Shown here: piece after piece, positions 10,223-18,336 of the stretch
Numbering within the stretch: position 1 is the first letter of the stretch
How the letters are laid out: the number at the start of each line of letters is the position of its first letter
NCBI RefSeq assembly: GCF_003402535.2
Contig: NZ_AP025173.1
Span: 310,001-374,000, forward strand
Origin: Cupriavidus sp. P-10
GTDB lineage: Bacteria; Pseudomonadota; Gammaproteobacteria; Burkholderiales; Burkholderiaceae
Direction of reading: 5' to 3'
DNA length: 64,000 bases
Notes under the pieces: generated by a model
Databases searched by the model: none
What the model saw: only the letters and a program-made list of their open reading frames with translations
What the model was told of the DNA's origin: nothing
Made by a program: the position numbers and the translations under genes

Positions 10223-10992
10223 TGTCCGGCGAACTGAGGCTTGCGCTTGCCCAGGAAGGCGGTGACGCCTTCATCGGCATCCCAGGTCTGGGTCGCCGCC
10301 GAGAAGCACTCTGCCTCCTCCTGCAGCCCATCCTCCAGGCGCATGGACTGCGAATGCCGGATGGCCTCGAGTGCATGGCCCAGCGATGCCGGAAACGGCT
10401 CTCCGAGGCTTTTCAGGTAAGCGGCTCCCGCATCGACCGGGTCTTCGGCTTCGACGATGCGATGGATGAGACCGATGCGTTCAGCTTCCTGGGCATCGAT
10501 CGCACGGCCGCTGGCAATCAGCTCGACGGCTCGCCCAACGCCAACCAAGCGGGGCAGACGCTGCGTGCCTCCGTAGCCGGGAATCAGGCCCAGCTTGATT
10601 TCGGGGAGCCCGAGGCGCGACGTGGGCGTCGCGATGCGAAAGGTGCAGGCCATCGCCAGTTCGAGCCCGCCCCCGAACGCCACCCCGGTAATAACGGCGA
10701 CCGAGGGGATGCGCAGCCTGTCCAGCTTGGCAAACACCAACTGACCACGCCGTGCGGTTTTGCGCTGCTGGTCGGCATTCTTGCCCTGCAGTTCGCCCAC
10801 GTCGGCGCCGGCGCAAAAGGCCTTGCCACCGCCTGCGCCAACGATGAGCAGCGCCCGAGCCTTCGACACAGCAACCTCGTCAAGGCGCTCCGCGATCTCG
10901 CCCACCATTTCGGCGTTCAAGGCATTCAATGCCTTCGGACGGTTCAGCGTCAGTACCGCGACATCCTCACGGTAGGTCAGTTCGGCACTCAT
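10219..10992 (-). CDS. enoyl-CoA hydratase (possible BadK role)
   Basis: Crotonase-family hydratase of 257 residues. It has VLTLNRPKALNALN, KAFCAGADVGEL and AFGGGLELAMAC for the oxyanion hole, and LPEIKLGLIPGYGGTQRL carrying the acidic catalytic residue typical of true hydratases. Its start overlaps the stop of badI by 4 bp (ATGA), so the two are translationally coupled. In a cyclohexanecarboxylate pathway the step before BadH is hydration of cyclohex-1-ene-1-carboxyl-CoA (BadK); position and family fit that role, but the assignment is contextual. No transmembrane or signal segments. Confidence 0.86.
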   Translation of the reverse strand: MSAELTYREDVAVLTLNRPKALNALNAEMVGEIAERLDEVAVSKARALLIVGAGGGKAFCAGADVGELQGKNADQQRKTARRGQLVFAKLDRLRIPSVAVITGVAFGGGLELAMACTFRIATPTSRLGLPEIKLGLIPGYGGTQRLPRLVGVGRAVELIASGRAIDAQEAERIGLIHRIVEAEDPVDAGAAYLKSLGEPFPASLGHALEAIRHSQSMRLEDGLQEEAECFSAATQTWDADEGVTAFLGKRKPQFAGH

Positions 10993-11789
10993 GCCTGGCT
11001 GCCTTCGTCAGGCTGGGGACGGAAGCGGGGCTTGCGCTTTTCCATGAAGGCCTTGACGCCCTCGTGCGACTCCTCGGTGCCGTAGTACAGCGCCAGCGCC
11101 TGCATGCCCAGGCCGCCGATACCGCGGATCGAATCCGAGTCGGCATTGAAGGAGCGCTTGGCGATGGCGATAGCCGTGGGGCTCAGCGCCAGGATTTCAT
11201 CGCACCACTTCTGCACTTCGGCATCGAGCTGGTCGGCGGGCACCACGGCATTGACCAGGCCCATGGCCAGCGCATCCTGCGCCTTGTAGCGACGGCACAG
11301 GTACCAGATCTCACGGGCCTTCTTCTCACCGACCACGCGGGCCAGGAACGCCGTGCCGAAGCCGGGATCCACCGAGCCGACCTTGGGGCCGACCTGGCCG
11401 AACTGCGCCGTCTCGGAAGCAATCGCCAGATCACAGCAGGTCACCAGCACGTTGCCGCCGCCGATCGCATAGCCGTTGACGCGGGCGATCACGGGCTTTG
11501 GCACCTCGCGGATCAAGCCCTGCAGCTCCTCGACCGGCAGGCCGACCAGACCACGGCCGTCGTAACCACCGTCATGCGCGGACTGGTCGCCGCCGGTGCA
11601 GAACGCCTTGTCGCCCACGCCGGTCAGCACGATGACGCCAACAGCCTTGTTCCAGCCGGCGCGGTGCAGCGCGTCGATCAGCTCATCGCAGGTCTTGCCA
11701 CGGAAGGCGTTGTACTTCTCGGGGCGGTTGATCGTGATGCGGGCAACGCCGCCCTTTTCTTCGTAGAGAATGTCGGTGTAGTCGCTCAT
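10989..11789 (-). CDS. badI: 2-ketocyclohexanecarboxyl-CoA hydrolase
   Basis: Ring-cleaving crotonase-family enzyme of 266 residues that hydrolyses 2-ketocyclohexane-1-carboxyl-CoA to pimeloyl-CoA. It closely follows the Rhodopseudomonas palustris BadI pattern as I remember it: NRPEKYNAFRGKTCDELI, DKAFCTGGDQSAHDGGYDGRG, GYAIGGGNVLVTCCDL, FGQVGPKVGSVDPGFGTAFLARVVGEKKAREIWY (about residues 130-165) and EKRKPRFR at the end. The GGDQ..HDG loop separates it from ordinary enoyl-CoA hydratases and from MenB. It sits 18 bp downstream of a BadH homologue, as in R. palustris, and overlaps the next hydratase by ATGA. Confidence 0.9.
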   Translation of the reverse strand: MSDYTDILYEEKGGVARITINRPEKYNAFRGKTCDELIDALHRAGWNKAVGVIVLTGVGDKAFCTGGDQSAHDGGYDGRGLVGLPVEELQGLIREVPKPVIARVNGYAIGGGNVLVTCCDLAIASETAQFGQVGPKVGSVDPGFGTAFLARVVGEKKAREIWYLCRRYKAQDALAMGLVNAVVPADQLDAEVQKWCDEILALSPTAIAIAKRSFNADSDSIRGIGGLGMQALALYYGTEESHEGVKAFMEKRKPRFRPQPDEGSQA

Positions 11790-11807
11790 GTTCGTCTCCT
11801 GATGGGG

Positions 11808-12575
11808 TTAGCCGTGCATGGTCAGGCCACCGGACACCGACATGACCTGGCCGGTGATGAAGTTGGCATCGTCACTCGAGAGGAACGCCACGGCGCCGGG
11901 AATGTCCTCGGGCTGGCCGAGGCGTTTGAGGGGGATGGCACGCTTCAGGCCGTCGTAGATCTTCTGGCCGAACTCACCGCCACCCGTGAAGGACTGCAGC
12001 AGCGCGGTGTCGGTCGGACCGGGACACACCACGTTGACGCGCACGTTGTTGCGCGCGGTCTCGCGTGCCAGCGTCTTGCTGAAGGCGATGATGCCGCCCT
12101 TGCAAGCAGCGTAGACCGATTCTCCCGACGAGCCGACGCGGCCCGCATCGGAGGCGATGTTGACGATCTTGCCGCCACCAGCCTCCACCATGAGAGGAAC
12201 CACGGCGTGCTGCAGGCTCAGCGGCCCCTTGAGGTTGATCGCGATCAGCTTGTCCCACAGATCGGGAGTGGTCTCGACGAACTGCATGGCCACGTCCCAG
12301 CCAGCGTTGTTGACCAGGATGTCGATCTGCTTGAGGTCGGCATGGATCCTCTGCACGGCCTTGGCAACCGCATCGTGATCCGTGATGTCCAGCTGAACCG
12401 TGGCCAGTTGACCCGCGTACTGCTGGAACTGGCCCTTGAGTTCATCGAGGCCGGCCTGGTTCAGATCCAGGGCGGCAACGCGCGCGCCCTCTTCCAGGAA
12501 GCGTTGCACCAGGCTGCGCCCGATGCCGCCGGCTGCGCCAGTGATGATGGCGACTTTGTCTTTGAGTCCACGCAT
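11808..12575 (-). CDS. badH: 2-hydroxycyclohexanecarboxyl-CoA dehydrogenase
   Basis: Short-chain dehydrogenase of 255 residues that oxidises 2-hydroxycyclohexanecarboxyl-CoA with NAD+. It shows TGAAGGIG for cofactor binding, NNAGWD, the catalytic Ser in NIASDAGRVGSSGE, the active-site YAACK tetrad, NVVCPGPTDTALL and the C-terminal GQVMSVSGGLTMHG. ASDAxRVGSSGExVYAACKGG and VSGGLTM are characteristic of BadH-type enzymes. The adjacent BadI strengthens the assignment. It reads downstream from the acyl-CoA ligase with a 27-bp gap. Confidence 0.88.
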   Translation of the reverse strand: MRGLKDKVAIITGAAGGIGRSLVQRFLEEGARVAALDLNQAGLDELKGQFQQYAGQLATVQLDITDHDAVAKAVQRIHADLKQIDILVNNAGWDVAMQFVETTPDLWDKLIAINLKGPLSLQHAVVPLMVEAGGGKIVNIASDAGRVGSSGESVYAACKGGIIAFSKTLARETARNNVRVNVVCPGPTDTALLQSFTGGGEFGQKIYDGLKRAIPLKRLGQPEDIPGAVAFLSSDDANFITGQVMSVSGGLTMHG

Positions 12576-12602
12576 AGGAATGCTCTCCTGTAGTAAAACG
12601 AG

Positions 12603-14252
12603 TCAGTAGTTGCGGTTGGCGATGACCTGAGCGACATGGTCGCGCAGCTTGAATTTCTGGAGCTTGCCGGTCGCGGTGCGCACGATCGGCTCGAAGATCA
12701 CGTGCTTGGGTGTCTTGAAGCCCGGAAGCCTGGAGCGGCAGAACTGGATGACCTCCTCCTGCGTCAGCGTGCCTACGTACTGCGGATGCAGTTCCAGCAC
12801 AGCACAGGGCACTTCACCCCACTTCGCATCAGGCACAGCGACCACTGCGACCTGGAACACCGCCGGATGCGTGAACAGCACTTCTTCGACCTCGATGGAC
12901 GAGACGTTCTCGCCACCGGAGATGATGATGTCCTTGGAGCGGTCCTTGATCTCGATGTAGCCGTCCTCGTGCACCACGGCCAGGTCACCGCTGTGCATCC
13001 AGCCGCCCTGGAAGGCCTCGCGTGTGGCCTCGGGATTCTTGAGGTAGCCCTTCATGCCCAGGTTCCCGCGGAACAACACCTCGCCAATCGTCTTGCCGTC
13101 CCGCGACACCGGCTGGAGGGTATGGGGATTGGCCACGATCATGTCTCCCGCCACGGCCGTGCGCACGCCCTGGCGGCCCATGTGGCGCGACCTCTCCTCC
13201 GGCGCCATGGCGGCCCAGGAATCCTGGGTCACGCACACCGTGTTGACGCCGTGCTGTTCGGTCATGCCATATACATGCAGCACCTCGAAACCCAGCGCCT
13301 CGGTTTGCGCGATCACTGACACCGGCGGCGAGGCACCGGCGCAAGCAACCAGAATGGGTGAGCTTGGATTGCTCCAGTTCTGCGGCTTGCCAGCCACCAG
13401 CGAACTCAGCACCGCCGGCGCACCACAGAAATGCGTCACGCCATGTCGGCCGATGGCTTCGTAGATGTCTTCGGCGACAACCTTGCGCAAGCACACGTTC
13501 GTGCCGCCCACGGCTGCCATGGCCCAGGCATAGCACCAGCCGTTGCAATGGAACAAGGGCAAGGTCCACAGATAGACCGGCGTTCCGATGTTCAGCCGCG
13601 CATAGATGGCGGTGCCCAGGGCATTGAGATAGGCCGCGCGGTGGTGGTAGACCACCCCCTTCGGATTGCCCGTGGTTCCCGAGGTGTAGTTCAACGCGAC
13701 GGCATCCCACTCGTCCTCGGGGTACCGCAGCTGCGCATCAGCCGGCGCATTAGCCAAGAAGCTCTCGTAGTCGATCACGCCGACCGGCTCGGCATCGGGG
13801 ACGTCGCTGCCACGGATGTCCACGACATCCATCTGCATGCCGGAAAGCTTCACCGCCGCACGCGCCACATCTGCAAACTGCTGATCCACCAACAGCAAAC
13901 GGGTCTCCGAGTGCTGCAGGATGAAGGCGATCGCTGCCGCATCCAGGCGGATATTGATGGAGTTGACGACCGCGCCCGCCATCGGCACGCCAAATTGCGC
14001 CTCCAGCATCTCCGGGATATTGGCCGCGAGGATGGCGACCGTGTCGCCGCGCTCAATGCCCGCACCGATCAGGGCACGCGCCAGGCTGCGGCAGCGCTCG
14101 GCATACGCGGCCCAGGTATAGCGCCGCTCGCCGTGGATGACGGCGATGCGGTCTGGATAGACATCCGCCGCACGGTCGAGAAACCCCAGCGGGGTCAGCG
14201 GCCGGTAGTTGCCGGGATTCTTATCGAGGTCTTGCTTGAACTTGTTCGTCAT
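12603..14252 (-). CDS. AMP-forming acyl-CoA ligase
   Basis: Adenylate-forming ligase of 549 residues that activates a carboxylic acid to its CoA thioester using ATP. Core motifs are the P-loop-like YTSGTTGNPKGVVY (about residue 180), YGMTEQHG, GWMHSGDLAVVHEDGYIEIKDR and the C-terminal lysine motif RTATGKLQKFKLR. The overall pattern is that of the medium-chain/DMPA-CoA ligase group. The ATG has GGAGAA upstream. In this cluster it is the natural candidate for cyclohexanecarboxyl-CoA formation (AliA role), inferred from its position directly upstream of badHI rather than from specificity residues. Confidence 0.9.
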   Translation of the reverse strand: MTNKFKQDLDKNPGNYRPLTPLGFLDRAADVYPDRIAVIHGERRYTWAAYAERCRSLARALIGAGIERGDTVAILAANIPEMLEAQFGVPMAGAVVNSINIRLDAAAIAFILQHSETRLLLVDQQFADVARAAVKLSGMQMDVVDIRGSDVPDAEPVGVIDYESFLANAPADAQLRYPEDEWDAVALNYTSGTTGNPKGVVYHHRAAYLNALGTAIYARLNIGTPVYLWTLPLFHCNGWCYAWAMAAVGGTNVCLRKVVAEDIYEAIGRHGVTHFCGAPAVLSSLVAGKPQNWSNPSSPILVACAGASPPVSVIAQTEALGFEVLHVYGMTEQHGVNTVCVTQDSWAAMAPEERSRHMGRQGVRTAVAGDMIVANPHTLQPVSRDGKTIGEVLFRGNLGMKGYLKNPEATREAFQGGWMHSGDLAVVHEDGYIEIKDRSKDIIISGGENVSSIEVEEVLFTHPAVFQVAVVAVPDAKWGEVPCAVLELHPQYVGTLTQEEVIQFCRSRLPGFKTPKHVIFEPIVRTATGKLQKFKLRDHVAQVIANRNY

Positions 14253-14280
14253 GCTTTTCTCCGGGTGGGACTGGTGAAGA

Positions 14281-16311
14281 TCAGAACGAAACCGCCAAGC
14301 GCGTTGCCTGGTCGATGGCGCGCAATGCGTCCAACTCAGCCGCGACATCCGCTCCGCCGATCACGTGGGCCTTGACACCCCGCTTGGCCAAGCCATCGAA
14401 CAGCGCCCGGTTCGACAGCTGTCCCGCGCAGAGAATGACGGTGTCCGCGTCCAAGACGCGAGCCTCGCCATTCACGCTGTAGTGCAGGCCCTGATCGTCG
14501 ACCGCCCGGTAGCTCGCACCGGCAGTCATGGCCACATCGGCCTTGCGCAGCTTGGCCTTGAGAATCCAGCCCGTGGACTTGCCCAGGTTCTTGCCCAGTG
14601 ATTCGGGCTTGCGCTGGAACATGTGGATGACGCGCTCAGTCGCGTGCTGCGCAGGCGCCTTGAGGCCTCCCGCGCTGCGGATACCCGTATCCACCCCCCA
14701 GGCATCCATGAACACCTGTGGCTTGAGCGACTCCTCGGCATTGCCGACCAGGTACTCGGCCACGTCAAAGCCAATGCCGCCCGCGCCGATGATGGCTACC
14801 TTGTTGCCCACCGGCGCGCCGTTGGCCAGCACATCCAGGTAGCTGACCACCTTCGAGTGATCGAGCCCGCGGATATCGGGCTCCCTCGGCACCACGCCGG
14901 TCGCAATCACCACCTCGTCGAACTCTCCCGAGCGCACACGCCCGGCCAGATCTCCGGCCTCGACACGCGTTTGCAGATGCACGGCCACCTGCAAGCGTTC
15001 CAGCGTGACCCGGAAGTACCGCAACATCTCGTTGAACTCGTTCTTGCCGGGCACCTTGCGGGCCATGTTCAGTTGGCCGCCCAACTGGTCGCCCGCCTCG
15101 AACAGCGTGACCCGATGTCCGCGCTGGGCGGCGTTGATCGCGAACGCCATGCCCGCGGGCCCACCGCCGACAACGGCGAAATGCTTGGGAGTGGCGGTCT
15201 TGCTGTTGTCGAACTCGATCTCGCGCCCCGCTCTGGGGTTGACCAGGCAAGTCGCCACGCGGTCAGTGAAGATGCGATCCAGACAGGCCTGGTTGCAGGC
15301 AATGCAGGTGTTGATTTCGTCGGCACGGTCTTCGCGCGTCTTGCGGGCGAACTCAGGGTCGGCCAGCAACGGGCGGGCCATCGAAACCAGATCCGCCGCG
15401 CCGGAGGCAATGATCTCCTCGGCCACATCGGGCGCGTTGATGCGGTTGGACGCCATGACCGGAATGCCAACCGCGCGCTTGACGTTGCGGATCGCGTCGA
15501 TCCAGGCAGCACGCGGCACCGGGGCCGCCATCGTCGGCACGGACGACTCATGCCAGCCAATGCCGGTGTTGATCATGTCCGCGCCCGCAGCCTCGACACG
15601 GCGGGCAAATTCGGCAACTTCCTCGCCGGTCATGCCCCCGTCCATCAGGTCGATGGACGAGATGCGATAGATGACCATGAACTGCGGGGAGACCCGCGCC
15701 CGCACGGCCTTGACGATTTCGAGCGGGAAGCGGATCCGACGCTCGAAGTCCCCGCCGAACTCGTCGTCGCGCTGGTTGGTCAACGCTGCCGTGAACTCAT
15801 TGATCAGGTAGCCCTCGGAACCCATGATCTCGATGCCTGCATATCCGGCCTGCTCCGCCAGCGCCGATGTGTGAGCAAAGCTCTCGACGGTTGTCCAGAC
15901 CTCCGCGGTCGTCAGCGGACGCGGTGGATGAACGTTGATCCGCGCCTTGCCGGCCGAAGGTGCGACGCAGGTGGGCACCTTGGCATAGCGGCCCGCGTGA
16001 AGAATCTGCAGGACGATGTGGCCACCGGCCTCGTTCACCGCCGATGTGATGACGCGGTGCTCGTCCAGCTGCTCGGGCTTGTCCAGCACCAAACCGCCTT
16101 CGTCCATCACCCCTTCGGGCACGGGAGAGTAGCCACCGGTGAGGATGAGGCCGATCTCACCCGCGGCGCGGGCTGCGTAGAAGGCAGCCAGTCTTTCGTG
16201 GGGACGATCCAGCGTTTCCAGGCGCGTATGCATCGCGCCCATCACCATGCGGTTCGGCAGATCTACCCCAGCGACGCGCAGGGGGCTGAGGAGGTGTGGA
16301 TAAGCGGGCAT
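14281..16311 (-). CDS. 2,4-dienoyl-CoA reductase (FadH-like, FMN/FAD/4Fe-4S)
   Basis: Old-yellow-enzyme-type reductase of 676 residues. Residues 1-340 are the FMN TIM barrel (VDLPNRMVMGAMHT, VARPLLADPEFA-like end). Then come the iron-sulfur cysteines in CIACNQACLDRIF...CLVNP, an FAD domain with VVGGGPAGMAFA, and an NAD(P) domain with IIGAGGIGFDVAEYL. The closest function is NADPH-dependent 2,4-dienoyl-CoA reductase; related enzymes reduce other enoates. In this pathway it could clear dienoyl-CoA by-products of ring compounds (inference). The ATG at 16311 is preferred; upstream in-frame codons would run over the repeats of the promoter region. Confidence 0.87.
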   Translation of the reverse strand: MPAYPHLLSPLRVAGVDLPNRMVMGAMHTRLETLDRPHERLAAFYAARAAGEIGLILTGGYSPVPEGVMDEGGLVLDKPEQLDEHRVITSAVNEAGGHIVLQILHAGRYAKVPTCVAPSAGKARINVHPPRPLTTAEVWTTVESFAHTSALAEQAGYAGIEIMGSEGYLINEFTAALTNQRDDEFGGDFERRIRFPLEIVKAVRARVSPQFMVIYRISSIDLMDGGMTGEEVAEFARRVEAAGADMINTGIGWHESSVPTMAAPVPRAAWIDAIRNVKRAVGIPVMASNRINAPDVAEEIIASGAADLVSMARPLLADPEFARKTREDRADEINTCIACNQACLDRIFTDRVATCLVNPRAGREIEFDNSKTATPKHFAVVGGGPAGMAFAINAAQRGHRVTLFEAGDQLGGQLNMARKVPGKNEFNEMLRYFRVTLERLQVAVHLQTRVEAGDLAGRVRSGEFDEVVIATGVVPREPDIRGLDHSKVVSYLDVLANGAPVGNKVAIIGAGGIGFDVAEYLVGNAEESLKPQVFMDAWGVDTGIRSAGGLKAPAQHATERVIHMFQRKPESLGKNLGKSTGWILKAKLRKADVAMTAGASYRAVDDQGLHYSVNGEARVLDADTVILCAGQLSNRALFDGLAKRGVKAHVIGGADVAAELDALRAIDQATRLAVSF

Positions 16312-16490
16312 GCTTGTCTCTCGTGGTGGGCCTAGGGTGGTCTCAATGATCTCGGGTTCGCCCATTTACGTCAAGATCATGATGTATATTATTTCAATGA
16401 TCTGGGGTTTATACCTACTTTTGCGGTCATTAGTCATCACAAAAGATCAATATCACTACACAAATAGGTGTGCGAGTGAGATCTCCAGCG

Positions 16491-16547
16491 GCAGCGCCGG
16501 CGCTGCGCGGCATCCGGGACATGCGGGGTTCGCAAGGGATCCCTTGC
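16491..16547. repeat. two perfect 16-bp palindromes
   Basis: GCAGCGCCGGCGCTGC at 16491-16506 and GCAAGGGATCCCTTGC at 16532-16547 are both perfect palindromes with no loop, 25 bp apart, within the intergenic region. Function unknown. They could be protein-binding sites or parts of cruciform/terminator structures. Confidence 0.6.
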
Positions 16548-16611
16548 CCCCCCGGCTGTGCCGTTCGGGATCCGGCTCAGGGCAAGGCGGGACTCGAAGC
16601 GCAATAGCGCA

Positions 16612-16646
16612 GCCAACGGCTGGGCCGCCAAGGCCCAGCCGTTGGC
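16612..16646 (-). terminator. strong hairpin after the symporter gene
   Basis: Perfect inverted repeat with 14-bp arms (GCCAACGGCTGGGC and its complement) and a 7-base loop, directly after the symporter stop on the minus strand. There is no T-run after the stem, so it may be a stabilising or Rho-related 3' structure rather than a classical intrinsic terminator. Confidence 0.6.
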
Positions 16647-16650
16647 GCAC

Positions 16651-17991
16651 TCACACGGCGGTACCCGTTTTGAGGGTCAGTTCTGACGCCGATCGGCCAT
16701 GGTTGATGCATGCGAGCGCAGCGGCTCCCAGGACGCCTGCGGCACCAATGACCAGGAAGTTCTGCTCAAGCGGAAGTTGCAGCGACACGATCAGCCCGAT
16801 CAGCAAGGGAGCCGCGATCGCGCCAAGGCGCCCGATGCCCGACGCCATGCCGATCCCGGTCGAGCGGATGTCCGACGGGTAGTACTGGCCGCTGTAGGCA
16901 TAGACGACGATTTGCGCGCCCGTGGAGCAGGCACCGACGGCAGCGATGATGAAATAGAGCACCTCGGTCGAGGTCTTGAGCGTCATCATGTACAGGAAAA
17001 CGCCCCCAAGCGCGTACATGCAGACGACCACCCACTTGATGTGGAACCGGTCCGCGAGCCAGCCGCCGCCGATCGAGCCAATCACCGCCCCCACATTGAG
17101 TGCGATGACGAAACTCAACGCGGAACCCAGGCTGTAGCCCGACATGGCCATCAGCTTCGTCAGCCAGGTACTGAGCGCGTAGATCATGAACAAGCCGGTG
17201 AAGAAGGCCACCCAGAACATCACCGTGCTCAGCCCCCGGCCATCCTGAAACAGCTGCGCCACCGTCACGCCCGATTCCGAATGAGCCGCCTGAGGCGGGC
17301 GGAACGTGTCGTTCGTGCCGACCTTGAACGCCGGGTCGATGGACTGGACAAGCTGACGCAGCTGCCCGCTGTCGCGCCGGGACACCAGAAACGACAGCGA
17401 TTCCGGCATCGACTTCAGGATGAAGGGAATCAACAGCACCGGAGCGCCGGCAGCGAAAAAGACAATCTGCCAGCCGAACTGCGCGATGAACTGCTTGCCC
17501 AGCACTGCGGCCAGGATTCCGCCGATGGCGTAGCCGGAGAACATGACGGTCGTCAGGAAGCTGCGGATCCGCTTCGGGGCGTACTCCGTCATCTGTGCGG
17601 TGATGTTCGGCATCACACCGCCAATGCCCAGCCCGGCGATGAAGCGCGCAATGCTGAACGTGACAGGGTCCTTGGTCAAGCCCGCTGCCGCAGTGAACAC
17701 GCTGAAGAGAAAGACGCACAGCGAGATCGTCCAGCGACGCCCGATCTTGTCGGCCAATGCGCCCAGGAAGATGGCGCCGAACATCATCCCAAACAGCGCC
17801 GAGCTGGCCATAAATCCGGCGGTCGCAGCCTGCACGCCCATCTCTTTCATGATGGCTGGAAGCGCCGCTCCAGCGACCGCCAAGTCGTAGCCGTCAAGGA
17901 TGATGACCAGAAAGCACCAGGCCAGCACCTTGGCGTGGAAGCGGTTGAACTTGGCCTTGTCGGCTAGTTCGTGAACGTTGATCTCTCGCAT
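16651..17991 (-). CDS. aromatic acid:H+ symporter (AAHS, MFS)
   Basis: Twelve-helix major facilitator of 446 residues. The first helix carries the AAHS signature DGYDLAVAGAALP; the loop 2-3 motif is GALADKIGRRWT and FIAGLGIGGVMPNITAQMTEYAPKRIR is the usual helix 4-5 region. A long central loop separates the halves. Relatives (BenK, PcaK, MhpT-type) import benzoate, hydroxybenzoates or phenylpropionates. Here the likely cargo is the ring carboxylate degraded by the neighbouring cluster. The start at 17991 follows AAGGAGACG. It is transcribed away from the palindrome at 18143-18168. Confidence 0.9.
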   Translation of the reverse strand: MREINVHELADKAKFNRFHAKVLAWCFLVIILDGYDLAVAGAALPAIMKEMGVQAATAGFMASSALFGMMFGAIFLGALADKIGRRWTISLCVFLFSVFTAAAGLTKDPVTFSIARFIAGLGIGGVMPNITAQMTEYAPKRIRSFLTTVMFSGYAIGGILAAVLGKQFIAQFGWQIVFFAAGAPVLLIPFILKSMPESLSFLVSRRDSGQLRQLVQSIDPAFKVGTNDTFRPPQAAHSESGVTVAQLFQDGRGLSTVMFWVAFFTGLFMIYALSTWLTKLMAMSGYSLGSALSFVIALNVGAVIGSIGGGWLADRFHIKWVVVCMYALGGVFLYMMTLKTSTEVLYFIIAAVGACSTGAQIVVYAYSGQYYPSDIRSTGIGMASGIGRLGAIAAPLLIGLIVSLQLPLEQNFLVIGAAGVLGAAALACINHGRSASELTLKTGTAV

Positions 17992-18142
17992 CGGTCTCGT
18001 CTCCTTCATTTCGGTATGAATGCATCGGAACCACGGCCAGGGACCCACTGCGCAGGCACTCTCATGCGAGACACAAGCGGCCTGAACAGACCTGCACGCG
18101 GCCCATCGTTTTCACGACGGCGGCATCTTCGCAGAACTTATC

Positions 18143-18168
18143 ATATACATCAATATCTTGATGTATAT
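18143..18168. promoter_or_regulatory. perfect palindromic operator candidate
   Basis: Perfect inverted repeat: arms ATATACATCAA and TTGATGTATAT (11 bp each) around a 4-base TATC spacer. It lies in the 345-bp divergent region (17992-18336) between the symporter and the quinone-oxidoreductase-like gene, 152 bp upstream of the symporter start. Size and symmetry fit a dimeric winged-helix repressor such as a MarR-family protein (inference). A partial copy of the arm occurs upstream of the dienoyl-CoA reductase gene. The rest of the divergent region shows no gene. Confidence 0.75.
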
Positions 18169-18336
18169 GCAGCGACAAAACAGGGGTTTACACTAGTTTT
18201 TTGGAAATATTGTTATGAGATATGCAATGATGCATACATAATGACGTAGACGCGCGCCCCATTGTCAGCGGAACGGGGTAGCTACAACCGTTGGGTTTGA
18301 AGCGCGCACCCGCCACCCCTACCTCGTCCGATCAGC

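Larger units (their letters stand above)
16312..16650. promoter_or_regulatory. promoter and hairpin region between symporter and dienoyl-CoA reductase
   Basis: This 339-bp non-coding stretch carries the 3' end of the symporter transcript and the promoter of the badHI-type operon. The part nearest the operon (16343-16420) is AT-rich. It contains a 16-bp direct repeat (TCAATGATCTCGGGTT at 16343 and TCAATGATCTGGGGTT at 16394, one mismatch, 51 bp apart) and a TCATGATGTATAT element at 16377-16389. The last is related to half of the palindrome at 18143-18168. Confidence 0.55.

Noticed and set aside
10929..12593. A 554-codon plus-strand frame opposite badI and badH
   Set aside because: No family features and fully covered by two well-recognised genes on the other strand.
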